A DNA stretch of 64,000 bases from Dipteris shenzhenensis (GCA_047967505.1 CM106539.1); one strand, 5' to 3'; counted from the first letter of the stretch, positions 1-11,180 are shown. Notes: generated by a model from the letters alone, not told the origin. Numbers and translations: made by a program.

Positions 1-1
1 A

Positions 2-2419
2 AAGGCTAGTACTGCAAGAGCCACGGTTCCAAGCAGTAAAAAAAGGCATCGTCCCACTATAGAGAGAGATAATGTGGATGAAAAATGGTTAAAAGAAGAG
101 AAAGATGAAGAAGACTCAGAACCTGAGGCTGAAGATGATCAGGATGAACTCACATCAATCAAAAATCTTAATCTGCGTCTTAATGAAGCAGTTACAGATG
201 ATGATGTGGGATATATTTGGGGTCAAAGGACGTGGTTTGTGAATGCCAAAGATGTGGAAGCTGCAGCTATCTTTACTAATAGCTGAAGCCTTGATATATC
301 CTATGCACTGCAAATATACAAGGCTTTGAGAGATGGTAAGAAACCTGTGGCAAGCAATGTGGTTTTGCACCCAATAATGTTTTGTCCAATCAAAAATAGT
401 TTTCTGGATCAAATAACATTTATAGGACCTACACATTTCGAGGAAACCTTAACTCAATTCTTTAAAGACACTCTTAAAAATATTCGACATGAACAAGGCG
501 AAGAGGCACAAGGTGAGAATATGCTAAAGGAAGCAAAGAAGGAATTCCTTCTTCATTGCAGATTCCAGCCCATTGATGGTCAACATTGGGATTATGCTTG
601 TAATCAGATCGCAAAGGAAGCAAAGGAGGTCAAAAAACTCACTTCAGAACAATTTGCAAAGATAAGTTCATTCCATTATTATCCTACAACAATCTGTATA
701 TTCAAGCATGAGATCAAGTATTTGATTGAGTCCGAAAGACTTAATCATTATGTCCATGGAAAGCGTAAGATATCCTCAACATCAGAGGTCTTACAGAAGG
801 CAAGGGTTATATGGATAACATTTGGTTCTCCAAATCCTGATTTGAAGCGAAAGGTCACAAAAGCAGACGCCGACACACTCACAAACTTCTATACTTCTTT
901 GAGTGCAGTTGTGCCTAGGGGAACTCAAGAGCGAGAAGAAAGTATGACAAGCCACAAGGTGGTGAGGGACAAATATGCCGACTACACTTCTATCATATTT
1001 CATCCTGTTGAAGTATTCAATGAGATGCTTGAAACATGCATTGCTTGTGAGCGTGGATAGTTGACCTATGAAGCTCCTTTGTTTATCTCCGGAAAGTCAA
1101 AGGTAATGGATAAGAAGGAGTTGACAGCAAGGATGTGGAGGCCTATAAAGTACTTACCTGACAAGTATGCATCCATGGCAGCACAAAAAATTTTAAAGAA
1201 AGAATGGTTTTTTGGAAAAAAAGACAAAGACCACTGTATGGAAGAATGCATCAACGTACAGGTGAGGCGTGATGCAGTGCATAGTGCCATTAAGTATTTG
1301 CTGTCAGAGAAACAAATTCCACTTACTCATTGTAACATTGACTATAATGTGGTGAAGCATATAGCTTCTTTGTCAACACCCAAGGTAAAGCTATGGGCAA
1401 ACAGGTGGATTAAAAAGGATGAAGATGGGTCAGAAATAGTAACCTCTTATATGAGAAAAGAAATCCCACAACAGGTGGTTGCATATGTGGAAAGATTAAT
1501 CAGCAAGATAAGGATGCCGACAGATATGCACCAAAGGTTTCAATTCAATGTAGAGGTTACGGCAGAGTCTGGAAAGCTTGTGAACTTCAGGGGAGTCTCA
1601 GAAGATGACTTCTTCAAGAATGAGTCAGCATGGGATAAGCCACAACTATTCTTTATCAATGAAGTTTCTAGCGATGATATCCATAACTTCATTGATAGAA
1701 TAGTATATACCACCATTAGCAAAGTGGCAATTTGCAACATTGTCATTTTTGTTGATAAAAAAGACAAAGAAGCCATGCAGGTTACTCTAGAGCGAGCATA
1801 TTCATCAGATTTGAAGATCTATAGTGGTGTTTATGCAGCAAAGAGAGGCAAGAGAGACTCTGGCATAGCGATTCAATCTCTTGAATCATTCTTTTTGTGT
1901 ATGCGGAGTCCCAACCCTAATCACTCTTTACAAAAGAACATAAGAGGGAATTCAAATAATTTGAGATTGATGCTAGAAGAGCAAGATATTCCTAGGTCCA
2001 TACATTATCAAAAAAACAACTATGGAAGTCCTGCAAAAAGTGGGAGTCTCTTGCTTACCATGATGGAGAATTTGCTACCGGCAGGTTGGGAGGTCACCTT
2101 GTGCAGGATGGGATATTTATTTGAGGATCTTCTCAGAAAAGGCAACTCCAAAAATATTATTGAAAATAAGCATTTCATGGCTTATTTTCAGCTTCAAGCA
2201 GATCTAACCACAGGCTATGAAAAAGAGATAGACCACAAGGACACTGATGACATGGATCACCTTGAAGATCATAATGTCCCAGTTGATGATGATGAAAAGA
2301 TGGACTTACATGACCCGTTCAGAGAGAGGTTGGTGGATGAAGACAAACATGATGATGCCTTCTTTGATAATTATGGCTCGCAGGGTTATGAAAAAAGGCC
2401 ACTACGACAATACTTAGCG
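2..2419 (+). pseudogene. Locus A core: ParB/DGQHR-like plus methylase-like region, broken by two stops
   Basis: One reading frame stays open from base 2 to 2419 except for TGA at 284-286 and TAG at 1058-1060, so this is one coding exon with two nonsense codons, not three genes. It enters from the left edge. A charged N-terminus (acidic run near 105-145) is followed by a segment with the motif PIDGQHWDYAC (about 570-600), like the GQH signature of ParB/DGQHR proteins, then WITFGSPNP (about 810-835). The C-terminal half (1500-2230) has hydrophobic strands and a final 'E-x-L-L-P-A-G-W-E-V' stretch placed like motif I of a beta-class N4/N6 methylase, but without intact DPPY or FxGxG. The exon ends at a GTATGA donor (2420) in phase 0 and reads into the exon at 2512. 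The same core order is seen on the minus strand at 35572-38575. Function unknown; the family assignment is by eye only. Confidence 0.5.
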
Positions 2420-2511
2420 GTATGAACTCTCTATTTCTCAACTAAATACAAATTTTTAAATAAGATTTAAATTTAAAGATAATGAATCTAATCTCTCATA
2501 TTTGTTTACAG

Positions 2512-3690
2512 GCAATAGAGGGAGAAGAAATGGATGAAGTCAATATGGAGGCACTCCCTTCTACTTCAACAATGCAACCACCTCTAAATTTGATTGAAGA
2601 ATCCCATGAGCACAAGAGCTTTAAAGACACCATGGAAAAGCAAAATGACCCCAAACATGGAATACAAGCTATGACAGAGACCAATTCTGCAAATTTAGCT
2701 GCATTGGATAAAATGGAGAGCTCATTTGAAGTTAGGATCGTTTTGAAACGAGAACCTCAGTATTTGAGCTTTGGTAGAGAGGAGGTTTCAATCCTCTCCA
2801 ATCCTTTAAAAGAGGTTAATGACAATGTTATCTTGGCCATTCTCAGGTAACGTTTGTTTATTTGTTGCTACTTCAATGAGCTAACATTTGTTTTTTATTT
2901 ACAGTGTAGTTATATATCAGTTTCCTAGTGCAGAATGCAAATCAATTCTATGAGCTAACGTTTGTTTATTTCTTGGTGCAGTGTAGTTATTTCTTAGCTT
3001 CCTAGTGCAGTGCAACATCGTGTCTACATGCTCGATGCTCTCCTTTCTTCTATTCTTAGCTCTCCTCAAAAGACTATAGAAGATGTTTGTACCTAGTTAA
3101 GCCCTTTGAATTTAGATGGGGTGTGAGTCATCTTTATGCCTTATCATGAGGCATAAGTATCAACTCTAACCTTATTTTTACTATTTTGTTGGCAAGTTTG
3201 TGTAAAACAATAATCATTTTTATTTTGGTCGTGTAGCTCACATTGGAGTCTGATCGTCTGGGACCTTGAACTCAACCGTTTGTGGTTTGTGAATTCAATG
3301 GAAGGCTATCATGCCAACTCCCCAAGGTAATTATTCTCTTAATATTTTTTATACTTTCTTATTTTGTATCTTATGATCATGACATATTAATATATTTAAT
3401 ACGTCATGATGGACAGTGCTGCATATCGGCTAGTATTTGCTGTCAGAACAACCACGGAGCAACAAGACCAAGTAGAATTCAAAAGACGTCTACCAGTGGA
3501 GCAAAAAGATGGGCACAGCTGTGGGTGGAGAGTTGCCTACAACTGCATGTTGTTTCTTAGAGAGATTTTTGATTTGGAGTTACCAGTCAAAATGGAATCA
3601 TATATACAGAAGCCGATCTGCTAACATTTCGGGCTGAGAGTATTCAGCATCTAATTGCTACCATTGGGAAACAACCTGAAAATATGACTA
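2512..3690 (+). pseudogene. C48 (Ulp1-like) peptidase module 1 of locus A, decayed
   Basis: Four exons can be traced: 2512-2846 (linker plus beta-strand exon), 2982-3152, 3237-3326 and 3417 onward. Exon 3 reads HWSLIVWDLELNRLWFVNS and exon 4 reads VEQKDGHSCGWRVAYNCM. This is the His ... Asp/Asn ... Gln-x5-Cys layout of Ulp1/SENP peptidases, with His to Asn spacing of 17 residues as in yeast Ulp1 His to Asp. Damage: three stops in exon 2 (one where module 3 has TGG, one where it has CGA), a donor after 3152 changed from GT to AT, and a frameshift near 3608, after which the family sequence (FRAESIQHLIATI) resumes in another frame. The intron 2 acceptor region is itself duplicated (about 2870-2930 and 2950-3005). 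The module follows the core exon in phase. A SUMO-type deconjugase ancestry is inferred. Confidence 0.6.
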
Positions 3691-3719
3691 CATTGCAGCA
3701 TGTATAAAACCTTATCTTT

Positions 3720-4085
3720 ATACTTGTATGCTTGTTCAAGCCTTTAATTGGGATGTGTAAATCTCATAACTTTTTATATTTTCCTCCAAGAGGAGAAGAG
3801 AAGAGGAGAAGAGACTGAGTCTAATGAAAGCATGCTATCTTTATACTTCTATGATTATTTAAACCTTTATTTTTATTTGGGATGTGTAAATCTCATAACT
3901 TTTAAATTTTCCTCCAAGAGGAGGAGAGACTCACTCTAATGAAAGCATGTATGAAACCTTACTTTTTAAATTTTTGCTCCAAGTGAAGGAGAGACTCACT
4001 CCAATGAAAGCATGTATGAAACCTTATCTGCTTGTTTAAACCTTTATTTGGGATGTGTACATCGCATAACTTTTTTATATTTTTA
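3720..4085 (+). repeat. Minisatellite between C48 modules 1 and 2
   Basis: Imperfect tandem units of about 110-170 bp recur. The phrase GGGATGTGTAAATCTCATAA is at about 3750 and 3879, with a variant near 4050. The GAGACT(C/G)A(C/G)TC-TAATGAAAGCATG phrase is near 3810, 3925 and 3990. The unit contains an E-E-E-T-E-S coding remnant resembling the acidic C-terminal repeat of module 3, so it probably arose by repeated duplication of an old terminal exon. Confidence 0.6.
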
Positions 4086-4091
4086 TAGTAG

Positions 4092-5020
4092 AAGGAGGAT
4101 GTAGAAGACATAGCAAGTGAAGAAGAATACGATGTAGACTACTCTCTCAATAAGATGAGTCATGAAAATATGAATCTATTGGAGCAGATTGGAAGTTCAT
4201 TCACTGCTATGTTGTTAATTCGACAACCACCTCATTTTTTTGAATTTGGTGAAGAAGAGATTTCAATCCTCTTGAATCCTAAGAAAGAGGTTAATGTCAA
4301 AGTCATTACAACCATCCTCAGGTTTGATGCAGCCTTTTCCTTGGCTTTATACTTTGCTTATTTTGATTAAACCCAAGAAGCTAATACTTTTTTTTAAATA
4401 TAGTAATGTTATAGCAAACTTTTCGCAAAATATACAAAGCGTTTCATATATGCTCGATCCTCGTATTTTGGAAGTGCTTAGTAACAAAGAAGAAACCATA
4501 GAGGATGTTTGTAAGTGGTTGAAGCACGTTCCTATGAATGATGCACGAGTTATTTTTACAGCATATTATGAGAAGTAAGCATCAAACCCTACTTGTTTTT
4601 TCTATTGCATTGCTAGAATTGTCTCAAACACAGTAATTATTCTTTATTGATAATGCAACTCACATTGGAGTCTGGTAGTCGTGGACATCTTTGCGAAGAA
4701 GTGCTTCTTTGCCAACTCAATGACATCCGTCCATGGCACTGTGTTAGAGTAAGTATAGACTACACTTGTTGTCACTTCTTGACATGTAGATTGATATGCA
4801 ATGCACATATTCACTGTTGTTATATGTTTTGATGTGCAGATCAGCTCGAAAGTTAGTAGGTGCTATCGACACCAGTAATGCGGCAATGTGACTTGGCACA
4901 ACAAATAGAGTATATAACATGTCAAGTATCACATCAAGAGAATAGCCACATCTATAATTGTGGATGGAGGGTGGGCTACAATTGCTTTTTGGTACTTGGT
5001 CAAATTTTTGAGATACAAAA
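4092..5020 (+). pseudogene. C48 (Ulp1-like) peptidase module 2 of locus A
   Basis: The exon order matches module 1: 4092-4321 (acidic KEDVEDIASEEE leader, then LLEQIGSSFTAMLLI), 4404-4574 (VSYMLDPRILEVLSNKEETIEDVCKWL, fully open), 4659-4748 (HWSLVVVDIFAKKCFFANS, the His/Asn exon) and 4840 onward (NCGWRVGYNCFLV, the Cys exon). The acceptor before 4659 is AA where module 1 has AG, and the last exon shifts frame near 4885, so this copy also looks dead. The residue before Gly-Trp is NC rather than SC, but the candidate nucleophile is kept. The Gln-x5-Cys glutamine is not clearly present. Confidence 0.55.
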
Positions 5021-5106
5021 TGACACCACACTGTCAACATATACGGATTTGCATCTCTATGCATTTATAACATGTACCATTCGAGCAATCATTAAGGGCG
5101 ACATTA

Positions 5107-6454
5107 TGGACCCTCCCACAAGGCAAATAGATAATGCCTCAGAGGAGTGTGAAATGAATGCCGTCAAAGAGTCAAAGGGGATAGAAGACCTCAACTCTAC
5201 AAACATGGCTTCATTGGAAGAATTGGGAAGCTCTTTTAATGTTAGGGTTATGATTCAACATAGAACTCAGTATCTTGAATTTGAGGGAAAGGAGATTTCA
5301 ATCCTCTCTAGAGCTTGAAATGAGGTCAATAACAACATTCTGATGGCCATTCTCAGGTTTGATACAAACTTTTTCTCTGCTTGATAATTCAATATTTTGA
5401 TTAAATCTAATAAGCTAATATTCATTTATTTGTTGGTGCAGTATAGTTATCTCACGATTTGGTAGAGCCGTACAAAACCGTGTGTATATGTTGGATTCCC
5501 TCCTTTCTCCTATACTTAGCGATAGCAGAAGGACGATAGCCGATGTTTGTAAATGGTTACAGCCTTTACATTTACATGGCGTGCGAGTCCTATTTATGGC
5601 ATATCACGAGATGTAAGTATCATGGCAACCTTTATTTTCATCTTATACTGGCAACATTGTGTTAAATAATAATGGTTCTTAATTATTCGTGTAGGGAACA
5701 TTGGAGTTTGGTGGTTTGGGACCTTGAAGACAACTATTGTTGGTTTGTTAACTCGATTGCAGGCTTTCATGGCTCAGTGCAAACGTAAGTATTCTATTAA
5801 TCTGTTGTTACTTCTATATTATGTACCTTATGTAATAGACACACTAAGTTTTTTTAATTTGTCATGATGAGCAGGTCGATTGAGAAGTTGGTATCTGCTA
5901 TCAGAGAAATAGGACAGTACAAAGACTCGGTAGACTTCCAAAAGCATTTAGTAGTAGAGCAGGAAGATGGGCATAGTTGTGGGTGGAGAGTTGCCTACAA
6001 CTGCATGTTGATTTTCAAAGAAATTTTCTCACTGAAGCCACAGATCTCATCGGAAGACTCTTTAGAGCTCAAATATTCAGAGGAGGATATACAATTGTTT
6101 AGGGCTGAAATCATTCGAGACCTAATTGCTGCCATTAGAATACAACGTGCAACTGAAGCAATATCAGAGCTTGCATTTAAGGAAGAGGAGACTGAGTCTA
6201 CTGTGAAAGCACTACACACTACAGAAGAAGTAGAGACTCAGTGTGCACCTACAGCACCACAACCTCCACTGGAAACATCAGAAGAGTTGCCACAGCCTCC
6301 GCTTGCATTTAAGGAAGAGGATACTGAGTCTACTCAGAAAGCACTACATACTACAGAAGTAGAGATTGAGTGTACATCTAGAGCACCATAGCCTCCATTG
6401 GAAGCATCAGAAGAGTTGCCACAGTCTCCACTAGAAGCATCAGAAGAGTTGTGA
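5107..6454 (+). pseudogene. C48 (Ulp1-like) peptidase module 3 of locus A, best preserved, acidic tail
   Basis: Exons: about 5107-5356, 5442-5612, 5695-5784 and 5875-6454. All junctions are GT-AG and their phases fit (for example YHE-M-EHWSL and SVQ-T-SIEK). Key motifs are HWSLVVWDLEDNYCWFVNS and VEQEDGHSCGWRVAYNCML, giving His, Asn and Cys with Gln at -6 from Cys. The usual third triad residue Asp is Asn. Two stops interrupt it: TGA at 5317-5319 and TAG at 6389-6391. The C-terminus holds two copies of a unit of about 39 residues (LAFKEEETEST...LPQPP), and reading on through the TAG gives a natural end at 6452-6454. This is the copy to use for profile searches. Target and partners are unknown. 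Confidence 0.6.
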
Positions 6455-7133
6455 TGCATGTATGATGTTGTGTTTGTATATATGCATGAGGAGCATATTC
6501 TCATGATGTTGTTTACTCCATGAATATTATGGTTGACATTTATTTGTTGCAATGTATGAATCATGATGTAGTTTTTGTTGATTATACACCAATTTCTGAC
6601 TTATTACTTAAGTGGCATTTAGTCATGATATTTATATATTTATTTCATGCACACAATTTTATGATATGAATGTGTGATGATGTGATTATTAGGAAATATA
6701 ACCTTCTGTGATGAGAATTTTGATATGAATATGTGATGATGTAATATTTGTAATATATTTCATGGCAAAGTATCAATTCCCAATGCTCCACTCACTTAAA
6801 GTACAGCATTCCCAATGCTCTGCAAAATTTTATTCAGTTGGACAGTCTCCACTCACTTAAAGTAGAGCATTTCCAATGCTTCTCTCACTTTATTCCAACC
6901 CTTATCCTTATCATAGCGAACACATCGTGCCTTAGTGCACTTGTAATCTTCCATCGTAGTCCTTCCACAAACACTCTCTTATTTCTTACATCCTAGTCCT
7001 TCTGATTAACTTGTATTCATCTTTCACTTTATGTCTTCCCTCACTTTCTATCACTCTTGAAGGAGGGGCAGCTCACTGTGCATCCCTCGCTATTGCTCCC
7101 TCACTCTCCTTCTCCCACTTTCCCTCTAAGACA
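6455..7133. other. Non-coding spacer with a duplicated motif
   Basis: No gene seen. A segment CACTCACTTAAAGTA(C/G)AGCATT-CCAATGCT occurs twice in tandem (about 6788-6815 and 6850-6880). The part just before 7134 is pyrimidine-rich and may be the 5' leader of the small gene that follows. Confidence 0.5.
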
Positions 7134-7590
7134 ATGACTAGTTACTACCCGACTTCATTTACTGAACTCAAATTCTGTCTTAGATCTCTTTTGTATGGAC
7201 CAATGAAGGGAAAATCATTCGAGGAGGATATGTTACGCACATGGTTGCTTGATTTGAACTCAGCAGAAGAGGTGAATATCCTTAGCTTTCTTTTTCGCTT
7301 CTTTTAATCACGTACTTCTTATGCGAACGAGTTAAATTTTCGTACAGGATATGGCGGTGGCTAGAAGCTGTATTGAAAAAAATGGTGAAGATGAGGAAAG
7401 CCAAGAGAGAAAAGAAGAGTTGTTGAATGCTTACAAGTCGGCGGAAGATTCAAAACAAGTTGTGAGGAGAGTCTGTGAGGAGATTTGCGATGCCAACCCT
7501 GGTTACGCATGGCCTGCAAGTTTAAAGTCTGCTTGTTTTCATGAAGCCAATGCCATAGTAGGCACTTTCGAGGACATATGCTCTCTCTAA
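7134..7590 (+). CDS. Small two-exon gene, unknown function
   Basis: I join exon 7134-7271 to 7348-7590 through a 76-bp intron with GTGAAT donor and CGTACAG acceptor. The junction falls between codons (GAG|GAT). The product is 126 residues, acidic and helical, with no signal peptide or membrane segment. Near the start it has FTELKFCLRSLLYGP, in the middle SCIEKNGEDEESQERKEELLNAYK, and it ends EANAIVGTFEDICSL. The ATG at 7134 follows a leader rich in C and T; an upstream in-frame ATG-like extension to 7011 has poor composition and was not used. I do not recognise the family. It is open with correct splice sites in a region otherwise full of broken sequence, so it may be real. Confidence 0.5.
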
Positions 7591-8300
7591 TGACTTAATA
7601 GTCAAGTGATGGAAATTTAATTCCATAGAAATTTAAAGTAACTGTGAAATTTAATTCCATAGACTTATGTATTTTCTAAAGTAATTGTAATAGACAAGAA
7701 ATGAAACTACAGTTCCACAAAGACTTTTTAGTTCTCTAATGTAAAGTTGTAATAGACAAGAGAGACAAAGATGACATCTTCTAGGCTAAGCTAATGGAAG
7801 GTGTTTTTTAACACCATATGGCTTTGAGTTATATGATCTACTTCTTGTACAAATGTGTCATGCTTTTTTTAAAATGTACTCTAGTTTTTTTCTAATTTGA
7901 TTTTTTAAATTCTTACTTTTTTTCTCTTTTAACAACATGAAGTCCTCTTTTTTTAATGTACTCTAGTTTTAATAACATGTCACGCCATTTTTTCTAATTT
8001 GCTTTTTTAAAATCTTACTTTTTGACTCAAAGTTTTGTTTTATAAGAGCCTCTTTTTTTGAAATGCTTTATCCAAAATTATCTCACAAAACGAATTTGGA
8101 TAGTGCACTAGTCCAAAATTAATGAAATAGGTGTTTTCTCTTTCTTTGCTCTATCCTTTCTAGAAACCTTGAATGGACCTATTGCAGATGGTTACATTGT
8201 GACCCATGACATTAACCTAAACTCTTGAGGGATCCAAATATCACTGTTGTCCTTCAAAATGCGACCCACACAAGATTGAATTGATAGCTTTGGCCTAGGG
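7591..8300. other. AT-rich spacer, nothing recognised
   Basis: The DNA is T-rich with several runs such as TTTTTTCTAATTTG(A/C)TTTTTTAAA repeated near 7885 and 7995. I see no gene or clear element boundary. Confidence 0.5.
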
Positions 8301-8334
8301 GAAGGGCAGTGCTTCACCATTGTAGAAAGAATGG

Positions 8335-8485
8335 GAGCAAGCAAAGATAAAGAGGTTGGGAGGAGGAAGAGGTTGAGAGGAGGTTGAGAGGAGGAAGAGG
8401 TTGGGAGGAGGCTGAGAGGAGGTTGAGAGGAGGAAGAGGTGAGGAGGAGGCTGAAAGGAGGTAGAGAGGAGGAAGAGGCTCAAAG
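8335..8485. repeat. Purine-rich minisatellite (GAGGAGGAAGAGGTTG type)
   Basis: Units of about 15-20 bp built from GGAGGAAGAGGTTG and AGAGGAGGTTGAG repeat about seven times. The minus strand gives a low-complexity Leu/Pro/Ser ORF that is not a gene. Confidence 0.8.
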
Positions 8486-8514
8486 AAAGGTGGGGAGTCA
8501 ATGGGGATAGTTTG

Positions 8515-8870
8515 GGGAGACTCATGGGTCCAGGAGTTTGGGATGCTAGGGACACTTTTGGAAAATTTTTATTTTTTTGGAGGGAAAAAAAGTCGCGGAC
8601 TTGGGGGCCTACCAAGAGAGCCTAGGAGGGTATGGGGACCATCCAAAAGTGAAAGGGGGGAGTAAATGCCTCAAAAGGTGGTGGGGACAAGAGAGAGACA
8701 AGTGGAAGTCTAGTGGGGACTAAGGAGGACTCTCCACCAATGAGAGGCCAATATGGAATCCTCCATTCTTTTAATGCCCAAGCCTTCCCATTGGCTAGTT
8801 TGCTAATCACAAATCTCAAGGGACTAATCCAAGAGGCTCTTTTTGAGTCCAAAATTCTCCTAATGCTTTT
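8515..8870 (-). repeat. Dispersed repeat, inverted relative to 16.85-17.21 kb
   Basis: The minus strand here contains GACTCAAAAAGAGCCTC followed by ...GGATTAG... and ...TTTTCCAAAAGTGTCC. The plus strand at 16925-17205 reads GGACTCAAAAAGGGCCTCAT...GGATTAG...TTTTCAAAAGTGCC in the same order. This points to two copies of one repeat family in opposite orientation. Divergence is high and ends are not defined. Confidence 0.35.
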
Positions 8871-9474
8871 CTCCTCTCTTTCCTTCTCTCTTTTTCTCTC
8901 TTATCTCCTCTCTTTTTCTCTCTTTTTTCTCCTCTCTTTCCTTCTCTCTTTTCCTCTCTTTCCCCCTCTCTTTTCCTCTCTTTCCTTCTCTCTTTTTCTC
9001 TCTTTTTCTCTCTTTTTCTCTCTTTTTCTCTATTTTTTCTCCTCTTTTCTCCCTCTTTTTTCCTCTCTTTTCCTTTCTTTTCCCCTCTCTTTTCCCCTCT
9101 CTTTTCTCCTCTCTTTCCTTCTCTTTTTTCCTCCCTTTTTCTCTCTTATCTCCTCTCTTTTTCTCTCTTTTTTCTCCTCTCTTTTCTCCTCTCTTTTCCT
9201 CTCTTTTACCCCTCTCTTTTCTCCTCTCTTTCCTTCTCTCTTTTTCTTTCTTTTCTCCTCTCTTTTTTTCACTTTTTTCTCCTCTCTTTCCTTCTCTTTT
9301 TTCCTCTCTTTCTCCCTCTCTTTTCCTCTCTTTCCCCCTCTCTTTTCCTCTCTTTTCTCCTCTCTTTTCTTCTCTCTTTTTCTCTCTTTTCTCCTCTCTT
9401 TTTCTCTCTTTTTTCCTCTCTTTTCCCCTCTCTTTTCCTATCTTTTTTCCTCTCTTTTCCTCTCTTTCTCTTGC
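8868..9474 (+). repeat. Polypyrimidine tract of about 600 bp ending at an AG acceptor
   Basis: Nearly pure C/T, built from TCTCTTTT, TCCTCTCTTTCC and TTTTTCTCTC words with hardly any purines. It runs directly into CTCTTGCAG, which looks like a 3' splice site for the next exon. Long ORFs on both strands here (Ser/Leu/Phe-rich or Lys/Glu/Arg-rich) are composition artefacts. Confidence 0.9.
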
Positions 9475-9476
9475 AG

Positions 9477-9765
9477 CAATGTCCTCTTGCAGCTTGATAT
9501 CGTGGGCAGGTACCCTACTCCTGTCGAGACAGCCTGCCATCGTGGACATCGCAGAGGACATACATGGAGGCACTTCTATGATGAGGGGTTGATTACTGAG
9601 GAGCAATATATCCGAACTATTAGAGCAGCCCCCCAGGTATTTAAAAGTACATAAACAATGTCAATATTGTAAATAAAGATTTGATTTTTCATACATTGAT
9701 TCCCTCATTTACAGGCCCCTGGGGCTGATCAACAAGAGGAAGAAGGTGAGGATACTGAGGAGTAA
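9477..9765 (+). CDS. Two terminal exons of an unrecognised gene
   Basis: After the CTCTTGCAG acceptor (alternative AG at 9491-9492) an exon reads LDIVGRYPTPVETACHRGHRRGHTWRHF and EGLITEEQYIRTIRAAPQ, ending in CAG at 9636 before GTATTT. A second exon begins after TTTACAG at 9715, phase 0, with APGADQQEEEGEDTEE and a stop at 9763. Beyond that TAA the same frame continues acidic (EGNEEGTKDADDLD), so the stop may be recent. His/Arg clusters (HRGHRRGHTW) could bind nucleic acid or metal, but I do not recognise the family. Upstream exons are not visible; the long pyrimidine tract would lie in the preceding intron. Confidence 0.35.
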
Positions 9766-9824
9766 GAAGGCAACGAAGAAGGGACCAAGGATGCAGATGA
9801 CTTAGATTAGTCATAGAAGTAGTT

Positions 9825-9960
9825 CTAGCTACTCTTTTTTGTACTTGAAGCCATTGGCTTGGCTTCGTGCCTCTCTTGTATATACACAGTGACTCCTCTT
9901 ATTTTTTGTACTTGAAGCCACAGGATGTGGCTTGGCTTCGTGCTATATGTACATACAAGC
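9825..9960 (+). repeat. 70-bp tandem duplication after the 9.5-kb exons
   Basis: TTTTTTGTACTTGAAGCCA ... GGCTTGGCTTCGTGC occurs at about 9834 and again at about 9903. This is probably the 3' UTR of the preceding gene, duplicated once. Confidence 0.6.
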
Positions 9961-10059
9961 ACTTTTTGGGCTATGAATTAATATACACTCCTTTTATTTT
10001 TTTGGCTTTCAATTTCCTTGTGCAATGTTCTATCAATGAATGCTTTGTGAACTAAATGT

Positions 10060-10940
10060 TTTGGAGTTGTAATGTTTTATTCGGAATTGTAATCATTAGC
10101 TATAGACGTGCTTGGAATCGTGCTAATTAAAATGACAACCATGCTAATTAAAATGCAGTTGGCTATAAGAATTGAATTGCACAATGTGAAAATGGGATTC
10201 TTGTAACCACACATCATACACAACATACACAGCATTCTGTTCAACCACACAAAATTCTACTTAAAAAAAAAAAAAATCTGCATTGAAGCATCTATAAGCG
10301 CATCTATCTTTCTTTTTTTTTTCTACAAAGCGTCTATATGCGTGTCTGTCTATTATATAGATGCGGGTCTATAGATGCACTAGTTAATAGATGTGCCTAT
10401 ACATTTTTTTTAAAGTTAAGGAAACACGTCTGTGTGCACATCTATGGGTGCTTTGTGTTGTTGTGGATGGGACCAACCTCAAAGACTTTAGCTTGGTTCT
10501 ACATCTAAAGGATCCAGTTCTCAGTAGAACCCTTCTGGAAATTTGGTGTTTTTTCATCAAGAGTTAGGCTGCTTGCAGCACAGGCCTTGAACATGTGTCC
10601 ACTTCGGGCCAATTTTTGTATAGGCCTTCCTTTTTCGCATGGCTGACCACCCTCTTAATATATTCAACACTTTAATGTTTTAAAATAATAATAATAATAA
10701 TAAAATAATGTTTCAATCGATTTAAATCTCCCACAAGTTGTTGCCTTTAATCATCTAAGATAAGATATCTAATGACCTCTTGTTATATTTATTGAAGCAT
10801 CATTTAAAATTTTAATTATTTTGCTTTCAAAGCATAGCTAGGATCATTTATGATGCCATCATAAGACTTGAAATGAGGTACCATTTGATACCTTAGTCTA
10901 TTACTTATAAGATTTGCTCTTGGTACTTGTTGCATAAAAG
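10060..10940. other. Spacer, no gene seen
   Basis: AT-rich non-coding DNA. Short words around (T)CTATA(G)ATGCG(T/C) recur between 10290 and 10410. There is an (ATA)n run near 10685. No reading frame with protein-like composition is present. Confidence 0.5.
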
Positions 10941-10957
10941 GTGATTAGTTGTTCTAT

Positions 10958-11127
10958 GGTGTGTGTGTGTGTGTATGAATACATAAATAAATATGTTTAC
11001 ACATGTATAAATATAAATATAAATATATATACATATACATATACATATATATATATATATACATATACATACATACATATATATATATATATTTATTTAT
11101 TTATTTATTTATACATACATACATACA

Positions 11128-11177
<50 letters not shown>

Positions 11178-11180
11178 ATG
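10958..11180. repeat. Compound microsatellite (GT)n-(TA)n-(TTTA)n-(CATA)n-(GA)n
   Basis: Continuous simple sequence from GTGTGTGTGT near 10960 through TA and ATAC blocks to GAGAGAGAGAGA at 11160-11177. The Tyr/Ile-rich ORFs across it are artefacts. Confidence 0.95.

Noticed and set aside
8713-9654. Long ORFs on both strands across the pyrimidine tract (Ser/Phe/Leu-rich plus, Lys/Glu/Arg-rich minus)
   Set aside because: Composition artefacts of C/T repeats without stops; only the end after 9477 has protein-like sequence.
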